From Oscillospiraceae bacterium (GTDB lineage Bacteria; Bacillota; Clostridia; Oscillospirales; Acutalibacteraceae): a stretch of DNA of 9,587 nucleotides. The position numbers and the translations under genes are program-made. Below are positions 1 through 7,397 of the stretch, one piece after another. The notes under the pieces are model-generated. The model worked only from the letters and a program-made list of their open reading frames with translations. It did no database searches and was not told where the DNA came from. How positions within the stretch are numbered: position 1 is the first letter of the stretch; every line of letters begins with the position of its first letter. The DNA lies in assembly GCA_031273775.1 (NCBI GenBank), contig JAISRF010000176.1:1-9587 (forward strand). Reading direction: 5' to 3'.

Positions 1-959
1 AAAAGCGCGTGGACGCTCGCAAGGCGTGGGAACGGCTGATGGCTTCCGCCGGAAAGGGCGAACTGTTCGAGGGCAAGGTAGTCCGCGCCGTCAACGGCGG
101 CGTTTTGATGGATGTGACCGGTAGCACGGTGTTCGTCCCGGCGTCCCAGAGCACCGTACCGCGGGAGGGAAATCTGGAAAGCATTGTGGGGCAGCGGTTG
201 CCCGTGGTCATTTTGGAGGTGCGCGATGGCCGCAAGGCGGTCGGCTCCATCCGTCAGGCAATCAAGGCCGGTCGCGCTCTGGCCGAGGAAAAGGTGTGGG
301 ATACGCTTGCCATTGGAAATGTTTATACCGGCAAGGTAAAATCGCTTACCAATTTTGGCGCGTTTGTGGACATCGGCGGCGTGGACGGGCTGGTTCACGT
401 GTCCGAGCTTTCGTGGACCCGCGTCAAACATCCCTCCGATGTACTCGCGGTGGGCGATACCGTGGAGGTCACCATCAAGGCTCTTGACCCCGAAAAGCAT
501 AAAATTTCCCTCGGTTACCGCCGTGAATCGGAAAATCCATGGGCGGTATTGCGCGAAAAATATGCGGTGGGCGATGTAGTGAATGTGAAAATTGTCAGCT
601 TTGCGCCTTACGGGGTGTTTGCCAATGTGCTCCCCGGAATAGACGGGCTGATTCACATCACCCAACTGACCGATGGTTTTGTGAGCAAACCGCAGGACGT
701 TTTGACTGCCGGGCAGCAGGTGGATGCCAAAATTGTGGATATTGATTTCGAAAAGAAGCGCGTGAGCCTGTCCATCCGTGCCCTGCTGGAGCCGAAAGCA
801 CCCGATGAAGGGGAGGAAGAACCAGCGGCGGAGAACGAAATTATCGCTACATCCGAGACGGCAGCCCCCCCATTTTCCGCCGTAGGGGCGGATGGCAATC
901 CGCCCGAGGCAGACACCGCGGAACCAGTCGAGACGCGGGAACCCACCATAGAGGTGTAA
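1..959 (+). CDS. rpsA: 30S ribosomal protein S1-like protein, three S1 domains visible, 5' truncated
   Basis: This is the C-terminal part of a multi-S1-domain RNA-binding protein of the clostridial ribosomal protein S1 type, which binds mRNA on the 30S subunit. The frame is open from the first bases (codons start at base 3). GTG at base 9 has no ribosome site and falls inside conserved sequence, so the real start lies upstream of the window. Counting from that GTG, S1 (OB-fold) domains lie at about residues 19-82, 103-171 and 187-258. The middle one is the most canonical, with NFGAFVDIGGVDGLVHVSEL and a KHKISLGYR end; the third ends in KRVSLSIRAL. Residues 261-316 are an acidic, proline-rich, low-complexity tail containing a translated palindromic repeat. 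Family knowledge: clostridial members often have four S1 domains and sit beside ispH, so one domain is probably missing upstream. The family call is firm; whether this is the ribosomal S1 or a paralogue is less certain. Confidence 0.85.
   Translation, partial: KRVDARKAWERLMASAGKGELFEGKVVRAVNGGVLMDVTGSTVFVPASQSTVPREGNLESIVGQRLPVVILEVRDGRKAVGSIRQAIKAGRALAEEKVWDTLAIGNVYTGKVKSLTNFGAFVDIGGVDGLVHVSELSWTRVKHPSDVLAVGDTVEVTIKALDPEKHKISLGYRRESENPWAVLREKYAVGDVVNVKIVSFAPYGVFANVLPGIDGLIHITQLTDGFVSKPQDVLTAGQQVDAKIVDIDFEKKRVSLSIRALLEPKAPDEGEEEPAAENEIIATSETAAPPFSAVGADGNPPEADTAEPVETREPTIEV
886..905 (+). repeat. Palindromic (REP-like) repeat inside the S1 coding tail, copy 1
   Basis: GGGCGGAT-GGCA-ATCCGCCC forms a perfect 8-bp stem with a 4-base loop. 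It lies in frame in the S1 gene and encodes residues about 293-299 (GADGNPP) of the tail. The 18-base core (886-903) recurs exactly at 965-982. Two copies 79 bases apart, one coding and one not, suggest a small dispersed repeat rather than a coding constraint. Confidence 0.75.
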
Positions 960-964
960 TGTGA

Positions 965-984
965 GGGCGGATGGCAATCCGCTC
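965..984 (+). repeat. Palindromic (REP-like) repeat just after the S1 stop, copy 2
   Basis: The same 18-base core as the copy at 886 is followed by TC instead of CC, so the 8-bp stem contains one G-U pair. It begins 5 bases after the S1 stop codon. No T-run follows, so it is not a standard intrinsic terminator, although a hairpin here could protect the 3' end of the upstream mRNA. The rest of the S1-galE gap (985-1085) holds nothing I can identify. Confidence 0.65.
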
Positions 985-1100
985 GCGCATCCCCTGCGGA
1001 AACCACAATTCGCAAGATGATTTTAAGGTGTTTTGAAATACCGCGTGTGAACACCGTCCGCCACTAAGGCATATGTTTAGTTAAGCTGGAGGGTTTAATC

Positions 1101-2111
1101 GTGATTCTGGTTACCGGAGGCTGCGGGTATATCGGCAGCCATACTTGCCTTGCCTTGCTTCGCGCGGGAGAGGAGGTTGCCGCTCTGGACAACTACAGCA
1201 ATTCCAAGCCCGAGGCGCTGGTTCGTGTACAAAAATTAGCGAACCGCCCTTTTCCCTTTGAGGAAGCCGATTTGCGGGACGAAACGGCTTTGCGCCGTGT
1301 GTTTGAACAGCATCAAATTCACGCGGTAATTCATTTCGCCGGGCTTAAAGCGGTGGGAGAATCAGTTCAAAAACCGCTTGAGTATTACGATAACAACGTT
1401 GCGGGCACGGTCACACTCTGCCGCGTCATGCGGGATTTTGGGTGCAAACGCATGGTGTTTTCCTCCTCGGCTACGGTGTACGGTAGCGGAAATCCGTCTC
1501 CGCTTACGGAAGATATGCCCACCGGTCAGGTTACCAATCCGTATGGCCGAACCAAATATATGTTAGAGGAAATACTTAAGGATATTTGCGCTGCGGATCC
1601 TGAATTTTCCGCCGTGTTGCTGCGTTATTTCAACCCGGTCGGTGCGGATGAAAGCGGTCAAATCGGTGAGGACCCGCGCGATATCCCCAACAATTTAATG
1701 CCGTATATTTCTCAGGTTGCGGTGGGCAGACTGTCCAGACTCGCGGTTTTCGGAAACGATTATGACACCCCCGATGGCACTGGCATCCGCGATTATATCC
1801 ACGTTTCGGATTTGGCTTCGGGGCACGTAAAAGCCGTGGAATATGCCAACAGGCAGACAGGCGCGAGAATCATCAACCTCGGTACGGGTCGTGGAACCAG
1901 CGTGTTGGAGTTGGTCGCCGCATTTGAGCGAGCCAACGGCGTAAAAGTGCCTTATGCCATATCCCCGCGCCGCCCCGGCGATGTGGACGTCTGCTACGCC
2001 AACGCAGACAAGGCCAGACGTATACTCGGCTGGACGGCACAGATGTCTGTGGACGACATGTGCCGGGATTCATGGCACTGGCAGTCACAAAACCCGGAGG
2101 GGTACCGGTAA
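1101..2111 (+). CDS. galE: UDP-glucose 4-epimerase
   Basis: GalE interconverts UDP-glucose and UDP-galactose in the cytoplasm, feeding the Leloir pathway and surface glycan synthesis. It is a 336-residue protein of the extended short-chain dehydrogenase family, close to the usual length of about 338. The NAD-binding Rossmann motif TGGCGYIGSH (G6xxG9xxG12) is at the N terminus. The serine of the catalytic set is in SSSATVYG (S123), and the YxxxK pair is Y148-K152 (YGRTK). The conserved LRYFNPVGA segment is at about 174-183, and the C-terminal part carries RRPGDVD. The start is GTG with a strong GGAGGG Shine-Dalgarno at 1088-1093, 7 bases upstream. The galE stop overlaps the start position of the degraded PHP gene, and MBL, hemZ and kinase genes follow closely, so it probably heads or belongs to one operon. 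All key residues are present. Confidence 0.96.
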   Translation: MILVTGGCGYIGSHTCLALLRAGEEVAALDNYSNSKPEALVRVQKLANRPFPFEEADLRDETALRRVFEQHQIHAVIHFAGLKAVGESVQKPLEYYDNNVAGTVTLCRVMRDFGCKRMVFSSSATVYGSGNPSPLTEDMPTGQVTNPYGRTKYMLEEILKDICAADPEFSAVLLRYFNPVGADESGQIGEDPRDIPNNLMPYISQVAVGRLSRLAVFGNDYDTPDGTGIRDYIHVSDLASGHVKAVEYANRQTGARIINLGTGRGTSVLELVAAFERANGVKVPYAISPRRPGDVDVCYANADKARRILGWTAQMSVDDMCRDSWHWQSQNPEGYR

Positions 2112-2224
2112 ATATTTTAGTCGAAACGCATATGCATACCGGCTCGGTCAGCCTGTGTGTCAAAAGCACAGGGGCACAGATGGAGCAGGCATACAAGGCG
2201 GAGGGCTATTCCGCTGGAGAGTGA
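2108..2224 (+). pseudogene. Remnant of a PHP-domain phosphoesterase (N-terminal ~38 codons)
   Basis: A frame with no ORF of normal size reads VNILVETHMHTGSVSLCVKS and continues to QAYKAEGYSAGE, then stops at TGA 2222-2224. The THMHT motif followed by a helix ending in YKAEGYS matches the N terminus of PHP-domain metallophosphoesterases, where the HxH pair binds metal and GY is normally followed by a strand ending in TDH. Here the sequence ends just after GYS, so about 200 residues are missing. A good Shine-Dalgarno (GGAGGGG, 2096-2102) sits 5 bases before codon GTA at 2108. That codon overlaps the galE stop as GTAA, which looks like a former GTGA start/stop overlap with one G-to-A change. The sequence right after the break supplies the ribosome site of the next gene. 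The family call rests on a short match, so it is probable rather than certain. Expression is unlikely. Confidence 0.6.
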
Positions 2225-2230
2225 AATATC

Positions 2231-2872
2231 TTGATTAACGTGCAAACCCTAACCCTTGGCCCCATGTACAACAACACATACATTATCACTGACGAGGTCA
2301 CCGGCGATGTTGCTGTCGTAGACCCGTCGTTTCGCCTGCGTGCCTTGTTAGAGTCTGTAGACTCCATGAAGTACAAGGTGAAACTGATTCTGCTCACGCA
2401 CCGCCATTTTGACCACCTGCTCGGCGCGGCGGCGCTCAAGGAACTGACCGGCGCGAAAATCGCTATCCACGCGCTGGACAAAGACGGGCTGACCGACCCG
2501 GAAATCAGCCGCGCGGCCTTTCAGGGGCGGCTTTCCGCCGATGTCCAAACCCCGGTTTCCGCCGATATTCACCTCACGGACGGCGACTTACTTTATTTGG
2601 GCAAAACCGAAATTGAGGTGCTTCATACACCCGGCCACACCGAGGGTAGCGTGTGCTTTATGATTGGGAACGCGCTGTTTTCGGGCGATACGCTCTTTGC
2701 GGGCGACATTGGCCGAACTGATTTGCCCACCGGAGACATGGATGACATGCGGAGGTCACTGCGGAATATAGCTGCGCGTCCCGGTATTGGTGCCGTTTAC
2801 CCCGGCCACGGGGAAGCGACCACCCTTGCCGCCGAGCTTGCCAATAACCCCTATCTTAACGGCGAATGTTGA
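2231..2872 (+). CDS. MBL-fold metallohydrolase (glyoxalase II-like)
   Basis: This is a 213-residue cytoplasmic metallo-beta-lactamase-fold hydrolase. The two-metal site is complete: HxHxDH as THRHFDH (H57, H59, D61, H62), then H136 in TPGHTEGS, D153 in SGDTLF and H193 in PGHGE. Length and motifs fit the short glyoxalase-II-like subgroup, whose substrate is often unknown; hydroxyacylglutathione or another thioester is possible but not shown. The start is TTG at 2231, supported by GGAGA at 2216-2220; GTG at 2240 is an alternative but lies far from that site. The 3' end overlaps hemZ by 7 bases, implying translational coupling. An MBL protein of this type next to hemZ is a recurrent arrangement in Firmicutes. 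The old PHP gene boundary lies 6 bases upstream. Confidence 0.9.
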   Translation: MINVQTLTLGPMYNNTYIITDEVTGDVAVVDPSFRLRALLESVDSMKYKVKLILLTHRHFDHLLGAAALKELTGAKIAIHALDKDGLTDPEISRAAFQGRLSADVQTPVSADIHLTDGDLLYLGKTEIEVLHTPGHTEGSVCFMIGNALFSGDTLFAGDIGRTDLPTGDMDDMRRSLRNIAARPGIGAVYPGHGEATTLAAELANNPYLNGEC

Positions 2873-4437
2873 CCCTGTACCTTGTCAATCACCGGTTTCA
2901 CTACGAGCTGGAGACGCTTTGCCGCCTTTTTTTTCCGTTTGAAAAAATCACGGCGGTATTTTCGGATCCGGAAGCTTTTCAAACCGGTGATATTATTGTT
3001 ACCCGTCTTGAGCTTAACGGTGATAAATACGTGATTTATGCCGATTTGCGCTTCGGTGGCGAATGGTCGTCCGCGCAAGCTGACATGAACACCTCGGAGG
3101 GCTTAAACGAGTGTGAACGCGTGATGGCCGTATTACTTTTCCGTCAGCTTGTCCAATTTTGCAAATTCACGCCACGCTGGGGCATACTAACGGGAGTGCG
3201 TCCGGCAAAGCTGTTTGCGCGGCTTGCCTCCGGTCAGGGCTCGGAGGCGGCGCGTTGGGCTTTTTCGGAAAAACTGCTGGTCGCCCCGGAGAAAATAGAT
3301 CTGTGCGCTCAGGTGAACGAGCGTCAAGCTCCGGTTTTGGCGACCACCCGCCCGGAAAGCTTTAGCCTGTACGTTGCCGTGCCCTTTTGCCCCACGCGTT
3401 GCCGGTACTGTTCCTTTGTATCCCACACCGTGGAGCGGGCAGGCAGGCTGACTGAAGATTATGCCCTGTTGCTTTGCCGTGAACTGGAAACCACTGCCCG
3501 GATCGCGAAAGAACTCGGCTTGCGGCTGGAAAGCGTATATATCGGCGGGGGAACGCCGACTTTTCTTTCCGTTTCCCAGCTGGAACGGGTGATGGTAGCC
3601 ATATCGGTGAACTTTGACCTCGCCCATGCCGCCGAATACACAGTCGAGGCCGGTCGCCCCGACACGGTGACGGCGGAAAAATTAGAGGTAATCAAGCGGC
3701 AAGGCGGAGTCCGAATCAGCATCAATCCGCAAACCCTCTCGGACAGCGTGCTGGCGGCAATCGGCAGGCAACATACCGTTGCGGAATTTTACCAAGCGTT
3801 TAACCTTGCTCGACGGCTCGAATTTTGCAACATTAACACAGACATTATTGCCGGATTACCCACAGACACCTCCGAAGGCTTTAGCCAAACCCTTGCCGGG
3901 CTGTTTGAACTCGCGCCGGAAAGTATCACCGTCCACACGTTAGCGGTAAAAAAAGCTTCATTTTTGGCGGGGGAAATCGGAAAGTCGGGCGAATATACGG
4001 ATCCGCCCCTCCGGCACAACGCCCAAATCAACCGCTATCTTGCCTTGGCCAACCATGGGCTTAATCAATGCGGATATGTCCCATATTACCTTTACCGTCA
4101 GAGCAAAACAGCCGGGAACGCAGAAAACGTAGGCTGGTGCAAGCCGGGCAGGGAAGGGTTTTACAACATAATTATGATGGAGGAAGCGCACACGGTGCTC
4201 GCCTGCGGCGCGGGCGCGGTGACCAAGCTGAAAGAGCCGGGCGGGAACCGTATTGAACGGATTTTTAACTACAAATACCCCTATGAATATATTTCACGGT
4301 TCGATGAAATCCTGCGCCGCAAAGAAAAAATCACTGAATTTTACAAAAAGACGCAGGGGACGGTGTTTCCGGTAAGATTCACCCCTATGGACAGGGAAAA
4401 TGATTTTGGGGGAAAATATGACCGATTTATTTTTTGA
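2866..4437 (+). CDS. hemZ: Radical SAM coproporphyrinogen dehydrogenase-like protein HemZ
   Basis: This is a 523-residue radical S-adenosylmethionine protein of the HemN/HemW/HemZ superfamily. The [4Fe-4S] motif CX3CX2C is C175, C179 and C182 (PFCPTRCRYCSF). The SAM-contacting GGGTPT follows at 227-232, and a NINTDIIAGLP strand lies near 325-335. The roughly 160-residue N-terminal extension before the radical SAM core, containing TGVRPAKLF, is typical of HemZ and absent from HemN. The position after the third cysteine pair is phenylalanine (CSF), so the fourth cysteine of HemN's CX3CX2CXC is missing, as in HemW/HemZ. HemZ is named for oxygen-independent oxidation of coproporphyrinogen III, but in many anaerobes without a full haem pathway its real role is unsettled. 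ATG 2866 overlaps the MBL stop by 7 bases without a strong ribosome site, suggesting coupled translation. Its end overlaps the kinase gene. Confidence 0.9.
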   Translation: MLTLYLVNHRFHYELETLCRLFFPFEKITAVFSDPEAFQTGDIIVTRLELNGDKYVIYADLRFGGEWSSAQADMNTSEGLNECERVMAVLLFRQLVQFCKFTPRWGILTGVRPAKLFARLASGQGSEAARWAFSEKLLVAPEKIDLCAQVNERQAPVLATTRPESFSLYVAVPFCPTRCRYCSFVSHTVERAGRLTEDYALLLCRELETTARIAKELGLRLESVYIGGGTPTFLSVSQLERVMVAISVNFDLAHAAEYTVEAGRPDTVTAEKLEVIKRQGGVRISINPQTLSDSVLAAIGRQHTVAEFYQAFNLARRLEFCNINTDIIAGLPTDTSEGFSQTLAGLFELAPESITVHTLAVKKASFLAGEIGKSGEYTDPPLRHNAQINRYLALANHGLNQCGYVPYYLYRQSKTAGNAENVGWCKPGREGFYNIIMMEEAHTVLACGAGAVTKLKEPGGNRIERIFNYKYPYEYISRFDEILRRKEKITEFYKKTQGTVFPVRFTPMDRENDFGGKYDRFIF

Positions 4438-5359
4438 TATCAGTGCGATCAACGCGGAAGCGGAACAGAACCCCGCACGGCTGATTTCGCTTTCGGAGGA
4501 ATATTACAACCGCGAAATAAAAAAAGCCGCCGAAGCGGTGCAAGCCATGGGCGATGGGCCGAAACTCCTTATGCTTTCGGGTCCCTCCGCGTCCGGAAAA
4601 ACCACCTCCGCCCGCAAAATCGCGGAATACCTGCGGGGTCGGGGAGTGCAGGCGGTCACCGTTTCGCTGGACGATTTTTACCTCGGCGTGGATCAATCTC
4701 CGGTTTTGGAGGACGGAACCCCGGACTTCGAAACCATCCACGCGCTGGATTTACCGCTGATTAACGCCTGCTTTTTGCAGCTGATTAAAGAAGGCCGGGC
4801 GCGTCTGCCCCGGTTTGATTTCACAGCCGGCGCGCGCTCTGACCGGTGGCGGGATGTCAGTTTGGGTGAAAACGCCGTTGCCATTGTGGAGGGAATTCAC
4901 GCCCTGAATCCTTCTGTTACCGAAAGCCTGCCGACCGGCAGTCTGCTTACGCTTTATGTCAGCGTTCAGCACGGAATCAGCGACCGGGGGGATATGTTGC
5001 TGTCGTCTTATGACGTCCGTCTAATCCGCCGTATGATACGCGATTTTCACCACCGAGCCTCATCGCCCTCCAACACGCTTTCCATGTGGAGCGGGGTTTT
5101 GCGCGGCGAACAACTGTACCTGCGCCCTTACAAGGACGGCGCAAAACTCAAAATCAATTCGCTTTTGCGGTGCGAGCCGGGCATTTACCGTAAAACCGCG
5201 CTGGAAATGCTCAGTTCTGTGTCCGCCGCCGACCCCAACCATTCCCTGGCTGCGGGATTGAAGCGCGGAATTACACGGTTTATTGATATTGACCCTTCGC
5301 CGGTACCGGACACATCGGTAATCAGGGAATTTATCGGGGGCAGCGTGTTTGAGTATTAG
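4418..5359 (+). CDS. Uridine kinase-like P-loop nucleoside kinase
   Basis: This is a 313-residue cytoplasmic kinase of the phosphoribulokinase/uridine kinase family, likely to phosphorylate a nucleoside such as uridine or cytidine with ATP. The Walker A motif is GPSASGKT (55-62). The substrate-side motif SLDDFY (83-88) is followed by DEGTPDFE-like sequence (EDGTPDFE) and PRFDFTAGAR. A VEGIHALNP strand (158-166) and an arginine-rich LIRRMIRDFHHR lid-like helix (202-213) follow. Related clostridial nucleoside kinases carry a long N-terminal TGS/threonyl-tRNA-synthetase-like region; here only about 45 residues precede the kinase core, so this is the short form. I chose ATG 4418 because GGGGGAA at 4408-4414 fits it. 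ATG 4400 in the same frame would add six residues but has poorer spacing. It overlaps the 3' end of hemZ by 20 bases and is the last gene of the operon. Substrate specificity is inferred. Confidence 0.85.
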   Translation: MTDLFFDISAINAEAEQNPARLISLSEEYYNREIKKAAEAVQAMGDGPKLLMLSGPSASGKTTSARKIAEYLRGRGVQAVTVSLDDFYLGVDQSPVLEDGTPDFETIHALDLPLINACFLQLIKEGRARLPRFDFTAGARSDRWRDVSLGENAVAIVEGIHALNPSVTESLPTGSLLTLYVSVQHGISDRGDMLLSSYDVRLIRRMIRDFHHRASSPSNTLSMWSGVLRGEQLYLRPYKDGAKLKINSLLRCEPGIYRKTALEMLSSVSAADPNHSLAAGLKRGITRFIDIDPSPVPDTSVIREFIGGSVFEY

Positions 5360-5397
5360 TTGAGGCGCTTCAGTGTATTCTTACGGGTGCCGACAAC

Positions 5398-5431
5398 AAA
5401 AAAGCCCTTGCCGGCAAGAATGTTCTTGCCG
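5398..5431 (-). terminator. Possible terminator hairpin for the uppP transcript
   Basis: CGGCAAG-AATGTT-CTTGCCG (5412-5431) is a perfect 7-bp stem with a 6-base loop. Read on the minus strand, it is followed after 8 bases by a run of six T (5398-5403). The stem-to-T gap is longer than ideal. It lies 105 bases beyond the uppP stop, in the gap between convergent genes. On the plus strand there is no T-run after it, so it is a weaker candidate terminator for the kinase operon. Confidence 0.4.
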
Positions 5432-5450
5432 CTCAGTTGATTGGCTGAGC
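5431..5450. other. Second hairpin adjoining the first in the convergent gap
   Basis: GCTCAG-TTGATTGG-CTGAGC has a 6-bp perfect stem and 8-base loop and starts on the last base of the preceding hairpin, so the two stack head to tail. No T-run follows on either side. It may help end both convergent transcripts. The remainder of the gap (5451-5535) holds no gene that I can recognise. Confidence 0.4.
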
Positions 5451-5535
5451 GTGGGGGCAAAGTTGTGCCGTAAGTCACTAACTACTCTTATATTGTCAAC
5501 TGTACGATATTTTACACACGTGAAGTTGACGGATT

Positions 5536-6360
5536 CTACCCTCTGCCGGTTTCCAAAAAGGTTATAAATACCACTATACCCAACGCAATCCTGTAATACC
5601 CAAACGACTTGAAATCATGCTTTTTTACAAAGCCCATCAAAAACTTAATGCAGGCCACCGAAACAATGTACGCCGTCAGCATTCCGAAAATCATTACGGC
5701 GATTTCCATTCCGGTAAAATTAAATCCGTGCTTTAACAGTTTCAAACCGCTGGTGCCTACCATAACCGGAATGGCAAGGAAAAACGAAAATTCCGCCGCC
5801 ACATATCGCGAGCAACCGAGCAGCAGCGCGCCCAAAATGGTCACGCCGGAACGGGAGGTGCCGGGGATGATGGACAGTACCTGGCATCCGCCGATGATGA
5901 GCGCGGTTTTCAAATTCAATAGGCTCAGATTGCTAATTTTGGGCTTGCGGTTTTTGTTCACGGTTTCCAGCACAATAAATCCCACGCCGTAAAGAATCAG
6001 CGTTATCGCGACAGTTAACGGGTTTTCTAAATATTTTTCTACTGTATCGTTCAGGATTAACCCCAGCACGGCGGCAGGCAGGCAAGCAACAACAATTTTA
6101 ATCCACAGCCGGTACCCGCTTTGCTTTTCTTTCAGGCTTTTCTTAGCGGAAAAGGGATTCAGCTTTTTGAAAAACGCGGAAACTACAGCCAAAATGGCGC
6201 CCAGCTGAATCACGTACAGGAAAAAATCCCAGAAATCCTGTCCCACATTTTGGAAATCCAGGAATTCCTTTGCCAGAATCAGGTGCCCGGTACTGGAAAT
6301 GGGCAGCCATTCGGTAATGCCTTCAATAATACCCAAAACAATGGATTTAATAATGTCCAT
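5536..6360 (-). CDS. uppP: Undecaprenyl-diphosphate phosphatase (BacA/UppP family)
   Basis: UppP removes a phosphate from undecaprenyl pyrophosphate, recycling the lipid carrier for peptidoglycan and other wall polymers; overproduction is known to give bacitracin resistance. The 274-residue protein is almost entirely hydrophobic, as expected of a polytopic membrane enzyme, and has normal family length. Both signature motifs are intact: EGITEWLPISSTGH (E13, E17, S23, H26) and PGTSRSG (166-172, with R170). A charged cytoplasmic-type loop (about residues 65-83, rich in lysine) and another (135-143, NKNRKPK) separate membrane segments. ATG at 6360 begins the family-typical start MDIIKSIVLGIIEG; the ribosome site is weak (GGGTAG). 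It lies 42 bases downstream of the aldolase gene on the same strand, with no clear terminator between, so it may be cotranscribed with it. Confidence 0.96.
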   Translation of the reverse strand: MDIIKSIVLGIIEGITEWLPISSTGHLILAKEFLDFQNVGQDFWDFFLYVIQLGAILAVVSAFFKKLNPFSAKKSLKEKQSGYRLWIKIVVACLPAAVLGLILNDTVEKYLENPLTVAITLILYGVGFIVLETVNKNRKPKISNLSLLNLKTALIIGGCQVLSIIPGTSRSGVTILGALLLGCSRYVAAEFSFFLAIPVMVGTSGLKLLKHGFNFTGMEIAVMIFGMLTAYIVSVACIKFLMGFVKKHDFKSFGYYRIALGIVVFITFLETGRG

Positions 6361-6395
6361 AAGCTACCCATTTTCCACTTTCAATTTTTCGCTAT

Positions 6396-6414
6396 AATAA
6401 AGCTATGCTTTATT
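6396..6414 (-). other. AT-rich hairpin across the aldolase stop codon
   Basis: AATAAAGC-TAT-GCTTTATT is a perfect 8-bp stem with a 3-base loop. It spans the last codons and stop of the aldolase gene and ends 35 bases before uppP. On the minus strand it is followed by ATAGCGAAAAATTG, not by a T-run, so it is not a standard terminator. It could partly uncouple uppP from the aldolase or stabilise the aldolase mRNA. Confidence 0.4.
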
Positions 6415-7335
6415 TTCACAGCCCAGAACCTTTGTAATCTTATGCTCCACCAGTTCCTGAATGAGCGCGCGTGCGGGGGAAAGGTACTGACGCGGGTCAA
6501 AGTGAGTGGGATTTTCGGCAAAATGCTTGCGGATTGCCGCAGTCATGGCAAGGCGCAAATCGGAATCAATGTTGATCTTGCAGACTGCCATGCCGGCCGC
6601 CTGACGGAGCATATCCTCAGGAATACCGATGGCATCGGGCATTTCGCCGCCGTATTGGTTAATCATCTTCACATATTCCGGGATAACGGAGCTTGCGCCG
6701 TGGAGCACAATGGGGAATCCGGGCAGACGCTTGCTCACTTCCTCTAGAATGTCAAAACGGAGCTGAGGTGTCTGGCCGGGCTTGAATTTGTACGCGCCGT
6801 GGCTTGTCCCAATGGCGATTGCAAGCGAATCCACGCCGGTGCGTTCCACAAAATCCTGAACCTCGGCGGGGTTGGTGTATGAAGCGTCTTGGGCGGAAAC
6901 ATTCACCGCGTCTTCAATGCCCGCCAAACGCCCAAGCTCACCCTCAACGGTCACGCCGTGATCGTGGGCGTATTCCACCACCTGCCGGGTCAGTTTCACG
7001 TTGTCCTCATAAGAGTGGTGGGAACCGTCAATCATCACCGACGTGAACCCGCCGTCAACGCAACTTTTGCAAAGCTCAAAGGTATCGCCGTGGTCAAGGT
7101 GCAGCGCAATGGGCAAGTCGTTAATTTCCAGCGCCGCCTCTACCAGCTTGACCAGATATTCGTGATTGGCGTATTTGCGCGCCCCGGAGGAAACCTGTAG
7201 AATCAGCGGAGCCCTGCGCTTTGCGCCCGCCGTGGTAATCCCCTGAATAATTTCCATGTTGTTGACGTTGAACGCGCCAACCGCGTAGCCTCCATCGTAG
7301 GCCTGTTTGAACATCTCTTTGGTGTTTACCAGCAT
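6403..7335 (-). CDS. fba: Class II fructose-1,6-bisphosphate aldolase
   Basis: The enzyme cleaves fructose 1,6-bisphosphate to glyceraldehyde 3-phosphate and dihydroxyacetone phosphate, or the reverse, in cytoplasmic glycolysis and gluconeogenesis. It is zinc-dependent. In this 310-residue protein the catalytic aspartate and first zinc ligand are in HLDHG (D81, H82). Further metal ligands are H179 in GTSHGAYK and H212 in LHGASS. EGELG (131-135) and the phosphate-binding NIDSD (255-259) are also present, and length is normal. I chose ATG 7335, giving MLVNTKEMF, because GGACGGGA lies 7 bases upstream and the family starts here. The in-frame ATG at 7356 has no ribosome site and would fall about 6 bases from the predicted transcription start. 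Tagatose-bisphosphate aldolase is a close relative and cannot be fully excluded. Confidence 0.94.
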   Translation of the reverse strand: MLVNTKEMFKQAYDGGYAVGAFNVNNMEIIQGITTAGAKRRAPLILQVSSGARKYANHEYLVKLVEAALEINDLPIALHLDHGDTFELCKSCVDGGFTSVMIDGSHHSYEDNVKLTRQVVEYAHDHGVTVEGELGRLAGIEDAVNVSAQDASYTNPAEVQDFVERTGVDSLAIAIGTSHGAYKFKPGQTPQLRFDILEEVSKRLPGFPIVLHGASSVIPEYVKMINQYGGEMPDAIGIPEDMLRQAAGMAVCKINIDSDLRLAMTAAIRKHFAENPTHFDPRQYLSPARALIQELVEHKITKVLGCENKA

Positions 7336-7368
7336 AAGTGAATCCCGTCCTTTCATAATTGCAATGCT

Positions 7369-7397
7369 ATTATATAACAGACCGGCGAAAAAATAAA
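7369..7397 (-). promoter_or_regulatory. Sigma-A-type promoter of the aldolase gene
   Basis: On the minus strand a perfect TATAAT (-10) occupies 7374-7369. With a 17-base spacer the -35 would be TTTATT at 7397-7392, a weak match. Transcription would begin near 7362, giving a leader of about 27 bases to ATG 7335. This supports that start over ATG 7356. Confidence 0.6.

Noticed and set aside
9..11. GTG as the start of the S1-domain protein
   Set aside because: The frame is open to the window edge, no ribosome site precedes it and it falls inside family sequence, so the gene continues upstream.
653..1054. Minus-strand ORF of 133 codons
   Set aside because: It is antisense to the S1 gene tail with low-complexity, serine-rich translation and no family features.
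5495..5503. GTCAACTGT as a further copy of the heptamer array
   Set aside because: It is a single unit with no tandem neighbours and could occur by chance.
5609..5992. Plus-strand ORF of 127 codons
   Set aside because: It is the antisense shadow of uppP, whose both signature motifs are intact on the minus strand.
6121..6747. Plus-strand ORF of 208 codons
   Set aside because: It spans parts of uppP and the aldolase gene in antisense and has no recognisable domain or ribosome site.
7354..7356. ATG 7356 as the aldolase start
   Set aside because: It has no Shine-Dalgarno, would be about 6 bases from the predicted transcription start, and adds seven residues not typical of the family.
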